DNA of 64,000 bases from assembly GCA_041389495.1 (NCBI GenBank), contig JAWKRT010000003.1:310001-374000 (forward strand), read 5' to 3'. Within the stretch, counting starts at the first letter, position 1. Each line of letters begins with the position of its first letter. A model generated the notes under the pieces. The model was not told where the DNA came from, made no database searches, and saw only the letters and a list, made by a program, of their open reading frames with translations. Made by a program: the position numbers and the translations under genes. This document shows positions 6,871-14,861 of the stretch, in pieces. The DNA comes from Myxococcota bacterium. GTDB lineage: Bacteria > Myxococcota_A > UBA9160 > UBA4427.

Positions 6871-9785
6871 GCGCGCCGACCGCGTCGTTCGCGTCCGCAC
6901 GAGCGCTCCGGCTCGCGCTCCTGCTCGCGGTCGCGGTCCTCCCGGCGCCGCTGCGCGCCGAGGAGGGCGGCGCGCCGAGCGCGCGCGGCGGACGGAGCTG
7001 GGAGGCGACGATCGACCGCGTCGCGCCGTCGGTCGTCGTGCTGCGCGTGATGGCGCCGCGGGCGTTCGACGGCGGCGGGCCCGGGACGTCGCTCGCGACG
7101 GGCTTCGTCGTCGACGCCGAGCGCGGGCTCATCCTCACGAACCGCCACGTCGTGCAGCCCGGCCCCGTGCATGCCGAGGCCGTCTTCCTCGACCACGAGG
7201 AGGTGCCCGTCGAGGCCGTGTACCGCGACCCGGTGCACGACTTCGGCTTCTACCGCTTCGACCCGCGCGACGTGAGGTTCCTGCCCGTGCGCGCGCTCGA
7301 GCTCGCGCCCGAGCGCGCGCGGGTCGGCACCGAGATCCGCGTGATCGGCAACGACGCGGGCGAGAAGCTGTCGATCCTCGCCGGCACGCTCGCGCGCCTC
7401 GACCGCCCCGCGCCCGACTACGGGCGCGAGGGCTACAACGACTTCAACACGTTCTACTACCAGGCCGCGTCGGGGACGTCGGGCGGCTCGTCGGGCTCGC
7501 CGGTGATCGACGTCTCGGGCCGCGTCGTCGCGCTGAACGCGGGCGGCAAGCGGAGCGCCGCGTCGAGCTTCTACCTGCCCCTCGACCGCGTCGTGCGCGC
7601 GCTCGGCTACGTGCAGCGGGGCGAGCCCGTGCCGCGCGGCACGCTGCAGGCCGTGCTTCAGCACGTCCCCTTCGACCAGGTGCGTCGCCTCGGCCTGCGC
7701 GCCGAGACGGAGGCGCTCGTGCGCGCGGCGTTCCCCGAGCAGACGGGGATGATCGTCGTCGCCGAGACGGTGCCGGGCGGCCCGGCGCACGGGAAGCTCC
7801 GCCCCGGCGACGTCGTGGTGCGCGTCGACGGAGAGCTCGTCGCGAGCTTCCTGCCGATCGAGTCCGTGCTCGACGCGTCGGTCGGCCGCCGCGTGCGCGT
7901 CGCGGTCGAGCGCGGCGGCGAGCCGCTCGAGCTCGAGCTCGAGGTCGGCGACCTGCACGCGATCACGCCCGATCGCTTCGTCGAGTTCGGCGGCGGCGTC
8001 GTGCACGAGCTGTCGTACCAGCAGGCGCGCAGCCACGCGGTCGAGGCGCGCGGCGCCTACGTCGCGCTGCCGGGCTATGCGCTCTGGCGCGGCGGCGTTC
8101 CCGGCGATTCGGTGATCACGCAGCTCGACCACCACCCGGTCGCGAGCCTCGCGGACTTCGAGCGCGCGCTCGCGACGCTCGCGCCGGACGGGCTCGTCAC
8201 GGTCCGCTACTTCCCGCTCTCGAACCCGCGCACGCGCGAGGTCGCGGTGGTGCCCGTGTCCGAGCGGTGGTTCGAGACGCGCGTCTGCGCGCGCGACGAC
8301 GCGACGGGGTCCTGGCCGTGCCGCGCGATCGCGCTTGCCGGCGCGAGCGAGCCGCTCGCGCCGGCGACGGCGCGACTCGAGGCCGACGGTCCGCGCGCCG
8401 TGCGCACGCTCGCGCCGTCGCTCGTGCTCGTCGATTTCGACATCCCGTTCCGCCTCGATGGCGTCCACGGAGACCGCTTCCGCGGCGCCGGGCTCGTCGT
8501 CGACGCCGAGCGCGGGCTCGTCGTCGTCGACCGCGAGACGGTGCCGATCGCGCTCGGCGACCTCTCGCTGACCTTCGGCGGCAGCGTGAAGGTGCCGGGC
8601 GAGCTCGTCTACCTGCATCCGGAGCACGGCATCGCCGTGATCCGCTACGACCCTCGGCTCCTCGGCGACACGCCCGTGCGCAGCGCGACGCTGCGCCCGG
8701 GCTCGCTCGACGTGGGCGACGACGTCGTGCTCGTCGGAATGACGAGTCGCCACCGCGTCGTCGCGCGCGAGACGGTCGTCTCGCGGCGCGAGCCGATCGT
8801 GATGCCGCCCGCGACCGCTCCGCGCTTTCGCGAGTCGAACGTCGAGCTCGTCACGCTCGCCGACACGACGCCGACGGTCGGCGGGGTCCTGGCCGACGGG
8901 AAGGGGCGCGTGCGGGCGCTCTGGGCGTCGTTCCTGCGCAACGACGCGTCGGAGGGGACGGGCTCGTTCTTCGCGGGCATGCCGATCGAGCGCGTGCTCG
9001 ACGTGGTCGAGCCGCTGCGCGAAGGGCGCGCCGTCGGCTGGCGGAGCCTCGGCGTCGAGCTGCGCGCGATCCCGCTGTCGGACGGTCGCGAGCTCGGGCT
9101 GCCGGAGGCGTGGGCGCAGCGGCTCGAGGAGAGGGACCCGAGCGAACGGCGCGTGCTGCTCGTCGGGCGCATCGCGGCGGGCTCGCCGGCGTCGCAGGTG
9201 CTGCGCGAGGGCGACCTCGTGCTGCGCGCGGGCGGCGAGATCGCGACCCGCGTGCACGAGGTCGAGCGCGCGGCCCAGGCGGAGGAGGTCGAGCTGCTCG
9301 TCGCGCGCGAGGGCGAGCCGCTCGCGCTGCGCGTCGCGACCGAGCCGCTCGACGGGCGCGGCACGCAGCGCGCGCTGCTGTGGGCGGGCGCCGTGCTGCA
9401 GGACGCGCCGCGCTCGCTCGCGACGGAGTTCCAGCTGCCGCGCACGGGCGTGTACGTGGCGTGGCTGTGGTACGGCTCGCCCGCGAACCGCGACGGCCTC
9501 GGCGCGTCGACGCGCATCGTCGGTGTCGACGGTGCGTCGACGCCGGACCTCGACGCCTTCCTCGCCGCGGTCGCGGGCGCGCGCGACGGCGACTCCGTCC
9601 GCCTCGACGTGCGCGACCTCGAGGATCGGCCGGACGTGCTCACGCTCGAGCTCGACGACGAGTTCTGGCCGACGCAGGAGCTCGCCCTGCGCGCCGACGG
9701 CTGGCATCGCACGCCCGTCGAGCGGCGCGAGGCGGCGGAGCCCGCGCCGCGACCCGACGTCGAAGACGGTGAGGGTGCGAGGTGA
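6867..9785 (+). CDS. Tandem HtrA-like serine protease with PDZ domains (Nma111-like)
   Basis: A 972-residue exported protein: signal peptide (residues 1-31, ending LRAEEGG), a trypsin-like domain with an intact triad (His94 in NRHVV, Asp125 in PVHDFGF, Ser209 in GSSGSPV), a PDZ-like region (about 290-360), a second PDZ-like region, then a second protease-like domain (about 520-700) in which the His and Ser motifs are lost, and further PDZ-like segments (about 715-960). A catalytic HtrA unit followed by a degenerate one is the layout of the fungal Nma111/Ynm3 family, which has nearly the same length; ordinary DegP is about half as long. It overlaps ribE by 4 bp and the next gene by 4 bp. Its role, presumably periplasmic quality control, is inferred. 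Confidence 0.82.
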   Translation: MSAPTASFASARALRLALLLAVAVLPAPLRAEEGGAPSARGGRSWEATIDRVAPSVVVLRVMAPRAFDGGGPGTSLATGFVVDAERGLILTNRHVVQPGPVHAEAVFLDHEEVPVEAVYRDPVHDFGFYRFDPRDVRFLPVRALELAPERARVGTEIRVIGNDAGEKLSILAGTLARLDRPAPDYGREGYNDFNTFYYQAASGTSGGSSGSPVIDVSGRVVALNAGGKRSAASSFYLPLDRVVRALGYVQRGEPVPRGTLQAVLQHVPFDQVRRLGLRAETEALVRAAFPEQTGMIVVAETVPGGPAHGKLRPGDVVVRVDGELVASFLPIESVLDASVGRRVRVAVERGGEPLELELEVGDLHAITPDRFVEFGGGVVHELSYQQARSHAVEARGAYVALPGYALWRGGVPGDSVITQLDHHPVASLADFERALATLAPDGLVTVRYFPLSNPRTREVAVVPVSERWFETRVCARDDATGSWPCRAIALAGASEPLAPATARLEADGPRAVRTLAPSLVLVDFDIPFRLDGVHGDRFRGAGLVVDAERGLVVVDRETVPIALGDLSLTFGGSVKVPGELVYLHPEHGIAVIRYDPRLLGDTPVRSATLRPGSLDVGDDVVLVGMTSRHRVVARETVVSRREPIVMPPATAPRFRESNVELVTLADTTPTVGGVLADGKGRVRALWASFLRNDASEGTGSFFAGMPIERVLDVVEPLREGRAVGWRSLGVELRAIPLSDGRELGLPEAWAQRLEERDPSERRVLLVGRIAAGSPASQVLREGDLVLRAGGEIATRVHEVERAAQAEEVELLVAREGEPLALRVATEPLDGRGTQRALLWAGAVLQDAPRSLATEFQLPRTGVYVAWLWYGSPANRDGLGASTRIVGVDGASTPDLDAFLAAVAGARDGDSVRLDVRDLEDRPDVLTLELDDEFWPTQELALRADGWHRTPVERREAAEPAPRPDVEDGEGAR

Positions 9786-10480
9786 CGCGCGCGCTCTCGG
9801 TGGCCGGCTCGTACGCGGTCTCGGTGCTGCGCCTGGGTGCAGGCCTCGCCGCGGACGGCGCCGGAGCGCGCCCGCGTGAGCGCCTGGAGCTGTACGAGTT
9901 CGAGGCCTGCCCGTTCTGCCGCAAGGTGCGCGAGGCGCTGACGGCGCTCGACCTCGACGTACTCGTGCGGCCGTGCCCGAAGCGCGGCGAGCGCTTCCGG
10001 CCCGTCGTGCGCGAGCGCGGCGGCAAGGCGCAGTTCCCGTACCTCGTCGACGCCGACGCGGGCGTGGCGCTCTACGAGTCGGACGACATCGTCGCGCACC
10101 TGTACGCGCGCTACGGCCGCGGAGCGCCGCCGCTCGCGCTGCGGCTCGGGCCGCTGGGCGATCTCGCGTCGACGCTCGCCGGCGTGCCGCGCGCGGCGCG
10201 CGGCGGGTTCGCGAGGCCGTCGCGCGCTCCCGCGCAGCCGCTCGAGCTGTGGTCGTTCGAGGCCTCGCCCTACTGTCGGCTCGTGCGCGAGACGCTGTGC
10301 GAGCTCGAGCTCCCGTACGTGCTGCGCAACGTCGGTCGCGGCGGCGCGGCGCGCGACGAGCTGCGCGGGCTCGCCGGGCGCGTGCAGGTTCCCTTCCTGC
10401 GCGATGCGAACACGGGGGCCGCGATGCTCGAGTCGGCCGACATCGTCGCCTACCTCGAGCGCGAGTACGCGCGCGCCTAG
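9782..10480 (+). CDS. Protein with two tandem glutaredoxin/GST N-terminal domains
   Basis: A 232-residue protein made of two thioredoxin-fold units of about 80 residues each. Unit 1 (about 35-115) has LYEFEACPFCRKVREAL with a CPFC redox motif; unit 2 (about 150-230) has LWSFEASPYCRLVRETL, where the first cysteine is Ser. Both keep the cis-proline segment (FPYLVD, VPFLRD) and the ESxDIVAYL ending typical of GST N-domains. No alpha-helical GST C-domain follows. The start GTG overlaps the preceding protease stop (GTGA). It probably acts as a glutathione- or thiol-dependent oxidoreductase; the substrate is unknown. Confidence 0.85.
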   Translation: MTRALSVAGSYAVSVLRLGAGLAADGAGARPRERLELYEFEACPFCRKVREALTALDLDVLVRPCPKRGERFRPVVRERGGKAQFPYLVDADAGVALYESDDIVAHLYARYGRGAPPLALRLGPLGDLASTLAGVPRAARGGFARPSRAPAQPLELWSFEASPYCRLVRETLCELELPYVLRNVGRGGAARDELRGLAGRVQVPFLRDANTGAAMLESADIVAYLEREYARA

Positions 10481-10648
10481 CGCGGGGCCGGCGCGCGGCC
10501 GGCGCTCCGGGGCCGCGCGACCTGCCGGACAGCTCGTGCCCTCCGACCGACAGCGCGTGCCCGTCCGCTCGCAAGCGCGCTCGCGATGGGTCGCGCCTCG
10601 AGCCTCGCAACCCTCTGGACTCGCAGCCGTTTCCGGCCGGCACCCGCC
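10481..10648. other. Intergenic spacer with GC palindromes
   Basis: I see no gene here. Near the start (10487-10503) GCCGGC is repeated around a short GC spacer and can form a hairpin that may end the upstream operon, but there is no T-run. Confidence 0.3.
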
Positions 10649-10665
10649 TTGGCACGCGGGCTGCT
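10649..10665 (+). promoter_or_regulatory. Sigma-54-like promoter
   Basis: The sequence reads TTGGCACG, four bases, CTGCT. The -24 element matches the sigma-54 consensus exactly, and the invariant GG and GC are 10 bases apart as required; the -12 element has C in place of the first T. It lies about 52 bp before the ATG of the phosphatidyltransferase gene. Sigma-54 itself is not in the window, but an NtrC-class regulator is present at the right end. Confidence 0.5.
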
Positions 10666-10717
10666 CCGGGGCGCACGTGGGCACGGCCTCCTGCCGTCGC
10701 CCGCCCCGGAGGCTCCG

Positions 10718-11311
10718 ATGGACGCCGTGCGCCGTCTTCCGAATCTCCTGTCCTTGCTCCGCCTCGCCGCCGTCCCCGGGCTCCTCGGGCTCGGCTGGCT
10801 CGGCCTCGAAGCGGGATTCCTCGTGCTGCTCGGGTGCTCGCTCGCGAGCGACGTCGCCGACGGCTGGCTGGCGCGGCGCCTCCGGGCTGCGTCGACGCTC
10901 GGAGCGCGCCTCGACAGCTGGGCCGATCTCGCGACCTACTCGGCGGTGCCGGTCGCGGTGCTCTGGCTGTGGCCGGGAGTCGTTCGCGAAGAGCGCGTTC
11001 CGATCGCGATCGCGCTCGTCGCCTACGCGCTGCCGATCGCGTGGGGCTGGATCCGCTTCCGGCGGCTCACGAGCTACCACACGCGCGGCGCGAAGCTCGC
11101 GGCCGTGGCGATGGGGCTCGGGCTGCTCGCGCTGCTCGGGCTCGGCGTCGCGACGCCGTTTCGCGTCGCGTGCGCGCTGCTCGTCGTCGAGGCGATCGAG
11201 GAGATCGCGATCACGTGCGTGCTGCCGCGCTGGACGGCCGACGTTCCGTCCCTCGCGCACGCGATCGCGATCGGGCGCGCCGAGCGCGTCAGGCGATCCG
11301 ATCGAGCATGA
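10718..11311 (+). CDS. CDP-alcohol phosphatidyltransferase family protein
   Basis: A 197-residue membrane protein with about five hydrophobic helices. It carries the complete family signature D-x2-D-G-x2-A-R-x8-G-x3-D-x3-D (DVADGWLAR near residues 46-54, then GARLDSWAD). These enzymes move a phosphatidyl group from CDP-diacylglycerol to an alcohol such as glycerol-phosphate or inositol-phosphate. The acceptor cannot be told. The ATG at 10718 was preferred over one at 10586 because the upstream residues are not membrane-like and a sigma-54-type promoter lies between the two. The 3' end overlaps convergent mgtE by 23 bp. Confidence 0.82.
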   Translation: MDAVRRLPNLLSLLRLAAVPGLLGLGWLGLEAGFLVLLGCSLASDVADGWLARRLRAASTLGARLDSWADLATYSAVPVAVLWLWPGVVREERVPIAIALVAYALPIAWGWIRFRRLTSYHTRGAKLAAVAMGLGLLALLGLGVATPFRVACALLVVEAIEEIAITCVLPRWTADVPSLAHAIAIGRAERVRRSDRA

Positions 11312-12641
11312 GCGTCGCGATGCCGAGGAAGGTGAAGAAGCCGAACGCGTCGGTGGCGGTCGTGACGATGACGCCGGAGCCGAGCGCCGGGTCGAGCCGC
11401 AGCGCCTTCAGCAGGAGCGGCACACCGGCGCCGAGCATCCCGGCCACGCCCATCGTGAGCAGCATGGCGGCGAACAGCACGACGCCGATGTACGGGTTCT
11501 CCTGAAGGCCCCAGGCGATCGCGCCGCCGAACACGCCCGTGCACGCGCCGATCGCGACGCTCACGGCGACCTCCTTCGCCATCGCGCGCAGGCCGCTCGA
11601 GAACTCGAGCTCGCCGAGCGCGATGGCGCGCGTCACGACGGTGAGCGACTGGATGCCGCTGTTCCCGCTCATTCCGGCCACGACGGGGAGGAAGAAGGCG
11701 AGGGCGATCACGCGCTCGAGCGTCGGCGCGAAGAGGCGCATCACCGTCGCGGCCGCGAACACCGTGACCAGGTTGAGCATCATCCACGGCAGGCGCTTGC
11801 GGAACGAGACGCGTGCCGACGTGAACACGCGGTCCTCGTCCGAGAGGCCCGCGAGGTGGTACATGTCCTCGGTCGCCTCCTCCGTGATCACGTCGATCAC
11901 GTCGTCGACCGTGATCACGCCGACCATCGTGCCGTCCACGTCCGTCACCGGGATCGCGAGCAGGTCGTAGCGAGCGACGAGCTGCGCGACGTCCTCCTGG
12001 TCGTCCTCGACCATCGCGTGCACGGGCTCGCGCACCATCAGGTCGCTCACGGGCGTGTGCGGGGCCGCGGCGACGAGGCGGCGGATCGGAACGACGCCGA
12101 GCAGCCGCCGCTCGTCGTCGACGACGTAGAGGTAGAGGATCGACTCGATCTTCTCCGCTGCGCCGCGAACGCTGTCGATCGCCTCCTGCGCCGTCATCTT
12201 CGCGTCGAGCGCGAGGTAGGACGTCGTCATCACCTGGCCCGCGCTACCGGGCCGGTAGCGCTCGGCGGAGCGCAGCTCCTCGCTCTTGTCGTCCGGCATG
12301 AGCGACAGGACGTCGTCGCGTCGCTCGTCGGGGAGGGCGTTCACGAGCTCGACGCGATCGTCGATCTCGAGACGCGCGAAGACGCTCGCGAGCCGCTCGT
12401 CGGGCACGGCCTCGAAGATCTGCGGGAGCAGCTCGGGCGGGAGCTCGCGCAGCGTGGCGGCCGCGCGGCGCTGGCGGAAGAGCATGTCGACGATCAGCCG
12501 GATCTCGTCCGGGCGAAGCGACGCGAGCACCGGCCCGAGGTCGGCCGGATGCATGCGCGCGAGCAGGCGCTCGGCGCGGGAGTGCACGCCGCCGGAGAGG
12601 AGCCGGCGGAGGATGCGCGTAGTGACGATGGGAGTCGCCAT
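11289..12641 (-). CDS. mgtE: Magnesium transporter MgtE
   Basis: A 450-residue protein with the standard MgtE plan: an N-terminal superhelical domain (HPADLGPVLASLRPDEIRLIVDML), two CBS domains (about 130-250, containing VTDVDGTMVGVITVDDVIDVI), a plug helix, and five C-terminal transmembrane helices with the pore signature (MSGNSGIQSLTVVTRAIALGE). It is a Mg2+-gated channel-like importer in the inner membrane. Start at the ATG with the first domain beginning directly after. The upstream leader holds two possible stem-loops, but I could not match it to the M-box riboswitch. Confidence 0.95.
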   Translation of the reverse strand: MATPIVTTRILRRLLSGGVHSRAERLLARMHPADLGPVLASLRPDEIRLIVDMLFRQRRAAATLRELPPELLPQIFEAVPDERLASVFARLEIDDRVELVNALPDERRDDVLSLMPDDKSEELRSAERYRPGSAGQVMTTSYLALDAKMTAQEAIDSVRGAAEKIESILYLYVVDDERRLLGVVPIRRLVAAAPHTPVSDLMVREPVHAMVEDDQEDVAQLVARYDLLAIPVTDVDGTMVGVITVDDVIDVITEEATEDMYHLAGLSDEDRVFTSARVSFRKRLPWMMLNLVTVFAAATVMRLFAPTLERVIALAFFLPVVAGMSGNSGIQSLTVVTRAIALGELEFSSGLRAMAKEVAVSVAIGACTGVFGGAIAWGLQENPYIGVVLFAAMLLTMGVAGMLGAGVPLLLKALRLDPALGSGVIVTTATDAFGFFTFLGIATLMLDRIA

Positions 12642-13178
12642 CGGGTCGCTCCGGTGCCGCTCGTCCGGCTCCGGGCGCCCCGTCCCTGGATGCTAGTCGC
12701 GCACGAGGCGACGAGCGGGACGATCGGCGGAGGGCCGGACGCGGCTACACGAGCCCGGTTGGGGCTCGTCGGGTTCTCTCTGTACGGGCGTCGTCGGTTC
12801 CATCTCGGCGGGCCACTAGGTACAGCAGTTCGCCGGGCGGGGCGACCGCGCGGCCCGGCCTTCGGAGCCGCGCGCCGCGCGATCCACGAGGCGGCGCCGC
12901 GGCGCGGGCCGAAGCTCTCTTCGGCGCGAGTTGCGCATCGGTGAAGTCCGGTTGCGGGCCGATCTGCGGACTGGTGAGCGCCCCGGGAAGCGCGCAGCCG
13001 GACGGGCAAGCCTCCGATCCGAGGACGATTTCCAGCGCCGGTCCTGGGCGCCAGGGGCTCCCTGCGCGGGGCGGAATCCGCCATTCAAGGAAATCCGGAA
13101 AGCGCCGATGAGGGACGGGCCGGCTCCGGTCCGCGTGGACGGCGGTCCGGGCGGCGAGTGCCGCATTCGGGGGGAAGC
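12642..13178. other. 537-bp divergent intergenic region with possible structured mgtE leader
   Basis: No convincing gene. On the mgtE side, 12749-12756 pairs with 12762-12769 (8 bp, 5-base loop), and CTGTAC at 12780-12785 pairs with GTACAG at 12820-12825. On the other side lies one copy of a 20-base motif (12938-12957) that recurs at 14137-14157. A GGGGGAAG ribosome binding site precedes the rightward gene. Confidence 0.45.
12938..12957 (+). repeat. Short direct-repeat motif, copy A
   Basis: Reads CGGTGAAGTCCGGTTGCGGG. A near copy with one extra base (CGGTGAAATCC..CGTTGCGGG) lies at 14137-14157 in the same orientation, so the two copies flank the HPr-kinase-like gene. Both are preceded by GGCGCGA 9-13 bases upstream and followed by GCGGAC. 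Function unknown. Confidence 0.45.
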
Positions 13179-14072
13179 ATGGGGCGTACGCGCGTGCGCG
13201 GGATCGATCTCGGGGGAACGAAGGTCGCGATCGAGGTGCCGGGGCATCTCGACTGGCGCTGGCCGGACACGAGCTACGACGCGTTCGCGGTCGCGCCGCA
13301 CGGCGCGGAGGTGCACGTCGGCGTGCGCGTCGGCGCGCCGCCTGCGCTCCCGCGCGGCGGATTCCTCTACGAGACCGACTCGCATCGGTTCGAGGTCGTC
13401 GAGTGCCCCGGCGGCTGGGGCGTGACCGTGCACGGCGCCTCGGGCCGCGAGCGCGTCGCGATCTTCGACGAAGGATTCTCGAACGGCGAGGTGACGCTCA
13501 CACCGTCCGCCGCGGCCGCGGGAATCGCGCCGCTCGCGCATCCGCTCGACGAGCTCGTCGCCCTCCACCGCGTCGTGCGCGCCGGCGGGATCGTCGTTCG
13601 CGGTCGCGTCGCCGAGCGCGCGGGGCGCGCGATCGTCTTCCTCGGAGCGCCGGCGAGCGTGCCGAGCGGCGAGCCCGGCTGGCGGTCCGCGGGCCTGCAG
13701 CGCCTCGCGGGCGATCGCATCGTCGTCCGCCCGATCGGCGGCGAGGTGCGTGCGATCGCGGCTCCCTGGAACGGCGATGGCCTAGCGACGGGATCGCGAC
13801 CGGTGGTGGAGGCGCTTCACGTCGTCCATCCGTCGCACGCCGTCGTCGCCGAGCGTCCCGATCGCGACGCCGCGATCACGGACCTGCTCGCGCACGCGGT
13901 CGCTCCCATTCACGACGATCGCTGCGCCGATCGGCTGTTCGACGTCGCCGCGGAGCTCGTCGAGCGAATTCCCGTGCTGCGCGTCGGCCTGCCGGAGGAG
14001 CGGCGCACGCTCGGGCTCGGATGGGCGCGCGGCGCGTTCGGAGAGCGGGCGCCCGCGTCGGTCGCACGATGA
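13179..14072 (+). CDS. HPr-kinase-like (PEP-carboxykinase fold) protein lacking the P-loop
   Basis: A 297-residue soluble protein. The central part (LHRVVRAGGIVVRGRVAERAGRAIVFLG, then RLAGDRIVVRPIGG and VRAIAAPWNGD) follows the order of HprK-related kinases found in bacterial gene clusters. Where those have a GPSGAGKST P-loop this protein reads LGAPASVPSGEPG, without the lysine. I therefore expect it not to bind ATP in the usual way. Start at the ATG behind a clear GGGGGAAG site; the in-frame ATG 21 bases upstream lacks one. It stands alone, flanked by repeat copies. The family assignment is by eye and moderate. Confidence 0.6.
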   Translation: MGRTRVRGIDLGGTKVAIEVPGHLDWRWPDTSYDAFAVAPHGAEVHVGVRVGAPPALPRGGFLYETDSHRFEVVECPGGWGVTVHGASGRERVAIFDEGFSNGEVTLTPSAAAAGIAPLAHPLDELVALHRVVRAGGIVVRGRVAERAGRAIVFLGAPASVPSGEPGWRSAGLQRLAGDRIVVRPIGGEVRAIAAPWNGDGLATGSRPVVEALHVVHPSHAVVAERPDRDAAITDLLAHAVAPIHDDRCADRLFDVAAELVERIPVLRVGLPEERRTLGLGWARGAFGERAPASVAR

Positions 14073-14136
14073 GAGGACCCGAGCGCCCGGGCGCCGCCTA
14101 GCGTCGTGGCGACTCGGGCGCGAAATCGTCGAGATT

Positions 14137-14157
14137 CGGTGAAATCCCCGTTGCGGG
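14137..14157 (+). repeat. Short direct-repeat motif, copy B
   Basis: The partner of the motif at 12938-12957, same strand, 21 bases with about 17 matches. Here the central part can fold as ATCCC/GGGAT with a six-base loop. Confidence 0.45.
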
Positions 14158-14175
14158 ATGCGAGGGAAGGGCGGA

Positions 14176-14195
14176 CCATGGGGCCGGCCCCGTGG
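14176..14195. repeat. 20-base palindrome
   Basis: CCATGGGGCC followed directly by GGCCCCGTGG. The halves pair over ten positions with one G-T wobble and no loop, so it may be a protein binding site or a cruciform rather than an RNA hairpin. It lies 211 bp before khpA. Confidence 0.4.
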
Positions 14196-14406
14196 GGTCG
14201 ACGCGCGGGAAGATGCAATCGCGGACTGCGACATCTCCGATCGGCGCGCGCGACTAACAGGGCCGTCCGATCGCGGCGGGGCAGGGCTGCGGAGAAGCGG
14301 GGCGACGCGGGCAACGAGAGCAACGAGACCGGATGACGTCGGGCACGGAGGCCGAGGCGGACGCGTCCGCTCGGCGCGCCACTAGACGTGGCTGTGGAGG
14401 CGGCTC

Positions 14407-14640
14407 ATGAAGGCATTGGTGGAGTCCATCGTTCGGGCGCTCGTCGACAAGTCGGATCAGGTCCAGATCAAGGAAGTGATCGGGGAGCACGCGCACGTGC
14501 TCGAGCTGCGCGTGGCGAAGGAAGACCTCGGCAAGGTGATCGGGAAGGGCGGCGCGCACGCCTCCGCGATCCGCACGCTGATGGCGGCGGCGAGTGGGAA
14601 GGAGAAGAAGCGCTACATCCTCGAGATCATCGAGGACTGA
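14407..14640 (+). CDS. khpA: KH-domain RNA-binding protein KhpA
   Basis: A 77-residue single KH domain. The GxxG RNA-contact loop is IGKGG (about residues 46-50), preceded by DLGKV and followed by HASAIRTLM, exactly as in the KhpA/YlqC family. KhpA binds RNA, often with KhpB, and in Gram-positive bacteria affects cell length; its role in this lineage is less known. A GGAGG site lies 6 bases before the ATG. In many bacteria it sits between rpsP and rimM, but those genes are not next to it here. Confidence 0.93.
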   Translation: MKALVESIVRALVDKSDQVQIKEVIGEHAHVLELRVAKEDLGKVIGKGGAHASAIRTLMAAASGKEKKRYILEIIED

Positions 14641-14807
14641 GGCGCGGTCCAGCCTCGCCGAAAGGGCGGCGGCGCCGGGTGGCTCGCGGGCGGCGGGGGC
14701 TCGGCAGGCCGAGTGCATCCTCGCGGCGGCGGGTCGGCCGTGCAGTGCGAAGCGCGCGACCTTTTCTGTTGGGATTCCCCGGCGAGGAGCCGAAGAGCGG
14801 TCGCAGT

Positions 14808-14829
14808 GGCACTGCGTTCGGGCAGTGCC
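14808..14829 (+). promoter_or_regulatory. Hairpin in the TPR-gene leader
   Basis: GGCACTGC (14808-14815) pairs perfectly with GCAGTGCC (14822-14829) around a 6-base loop, 32 bases before the GTG of the TPR gene. There is no T-run after it. It may be an operator or a leader structure. Confidence 0.35.
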
Positions 14830-14861
14830 CATTGCCGCTCGCGACGCTGGAGACCTCGCCC

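Larger units (their letters stand above)
14073..14406. other. 334-bp leader region upstream of khpA with strong palindromes
   Basis: No gene seen. It contains the second copy of the short motif, a hairpin ATCCC/GGGAT inside that motif, and a 20-base near-perfect palindrome at 14176-14195 (one G-T wobble). CGTCGA (14127-14132) can also pair with TCGACG (14198-14203) to close the whole segment. A structured leader is possible. I could not match it to a known riboswitch. Confidence 0.4.

Noticed and set aside
6843..10676. 1277-codon antisense frame over the protease and GST-fold genes
   Set aside because: Low-complexity Arg/Ala translation without any motif; the plus-strand genes overlap neatly as an operon.
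12985..13050. Resemblance to a c-di-GMP-I (GEMM) riboswitch (GGACGGGCAAGCCTCCG)
   Set aside because: Only part of one conserved strand matches, GCAAGCC differs from GCAAAGCC, and I could not draw the two-helix GEMM fold.
14127..14203. Resemblance to a cobalamin riboswitch (CGGTGAAATCC)
   Set aside because: The GCCACTG B12 box and the usual following segments are missing, and khpA has no link to cobalamin.
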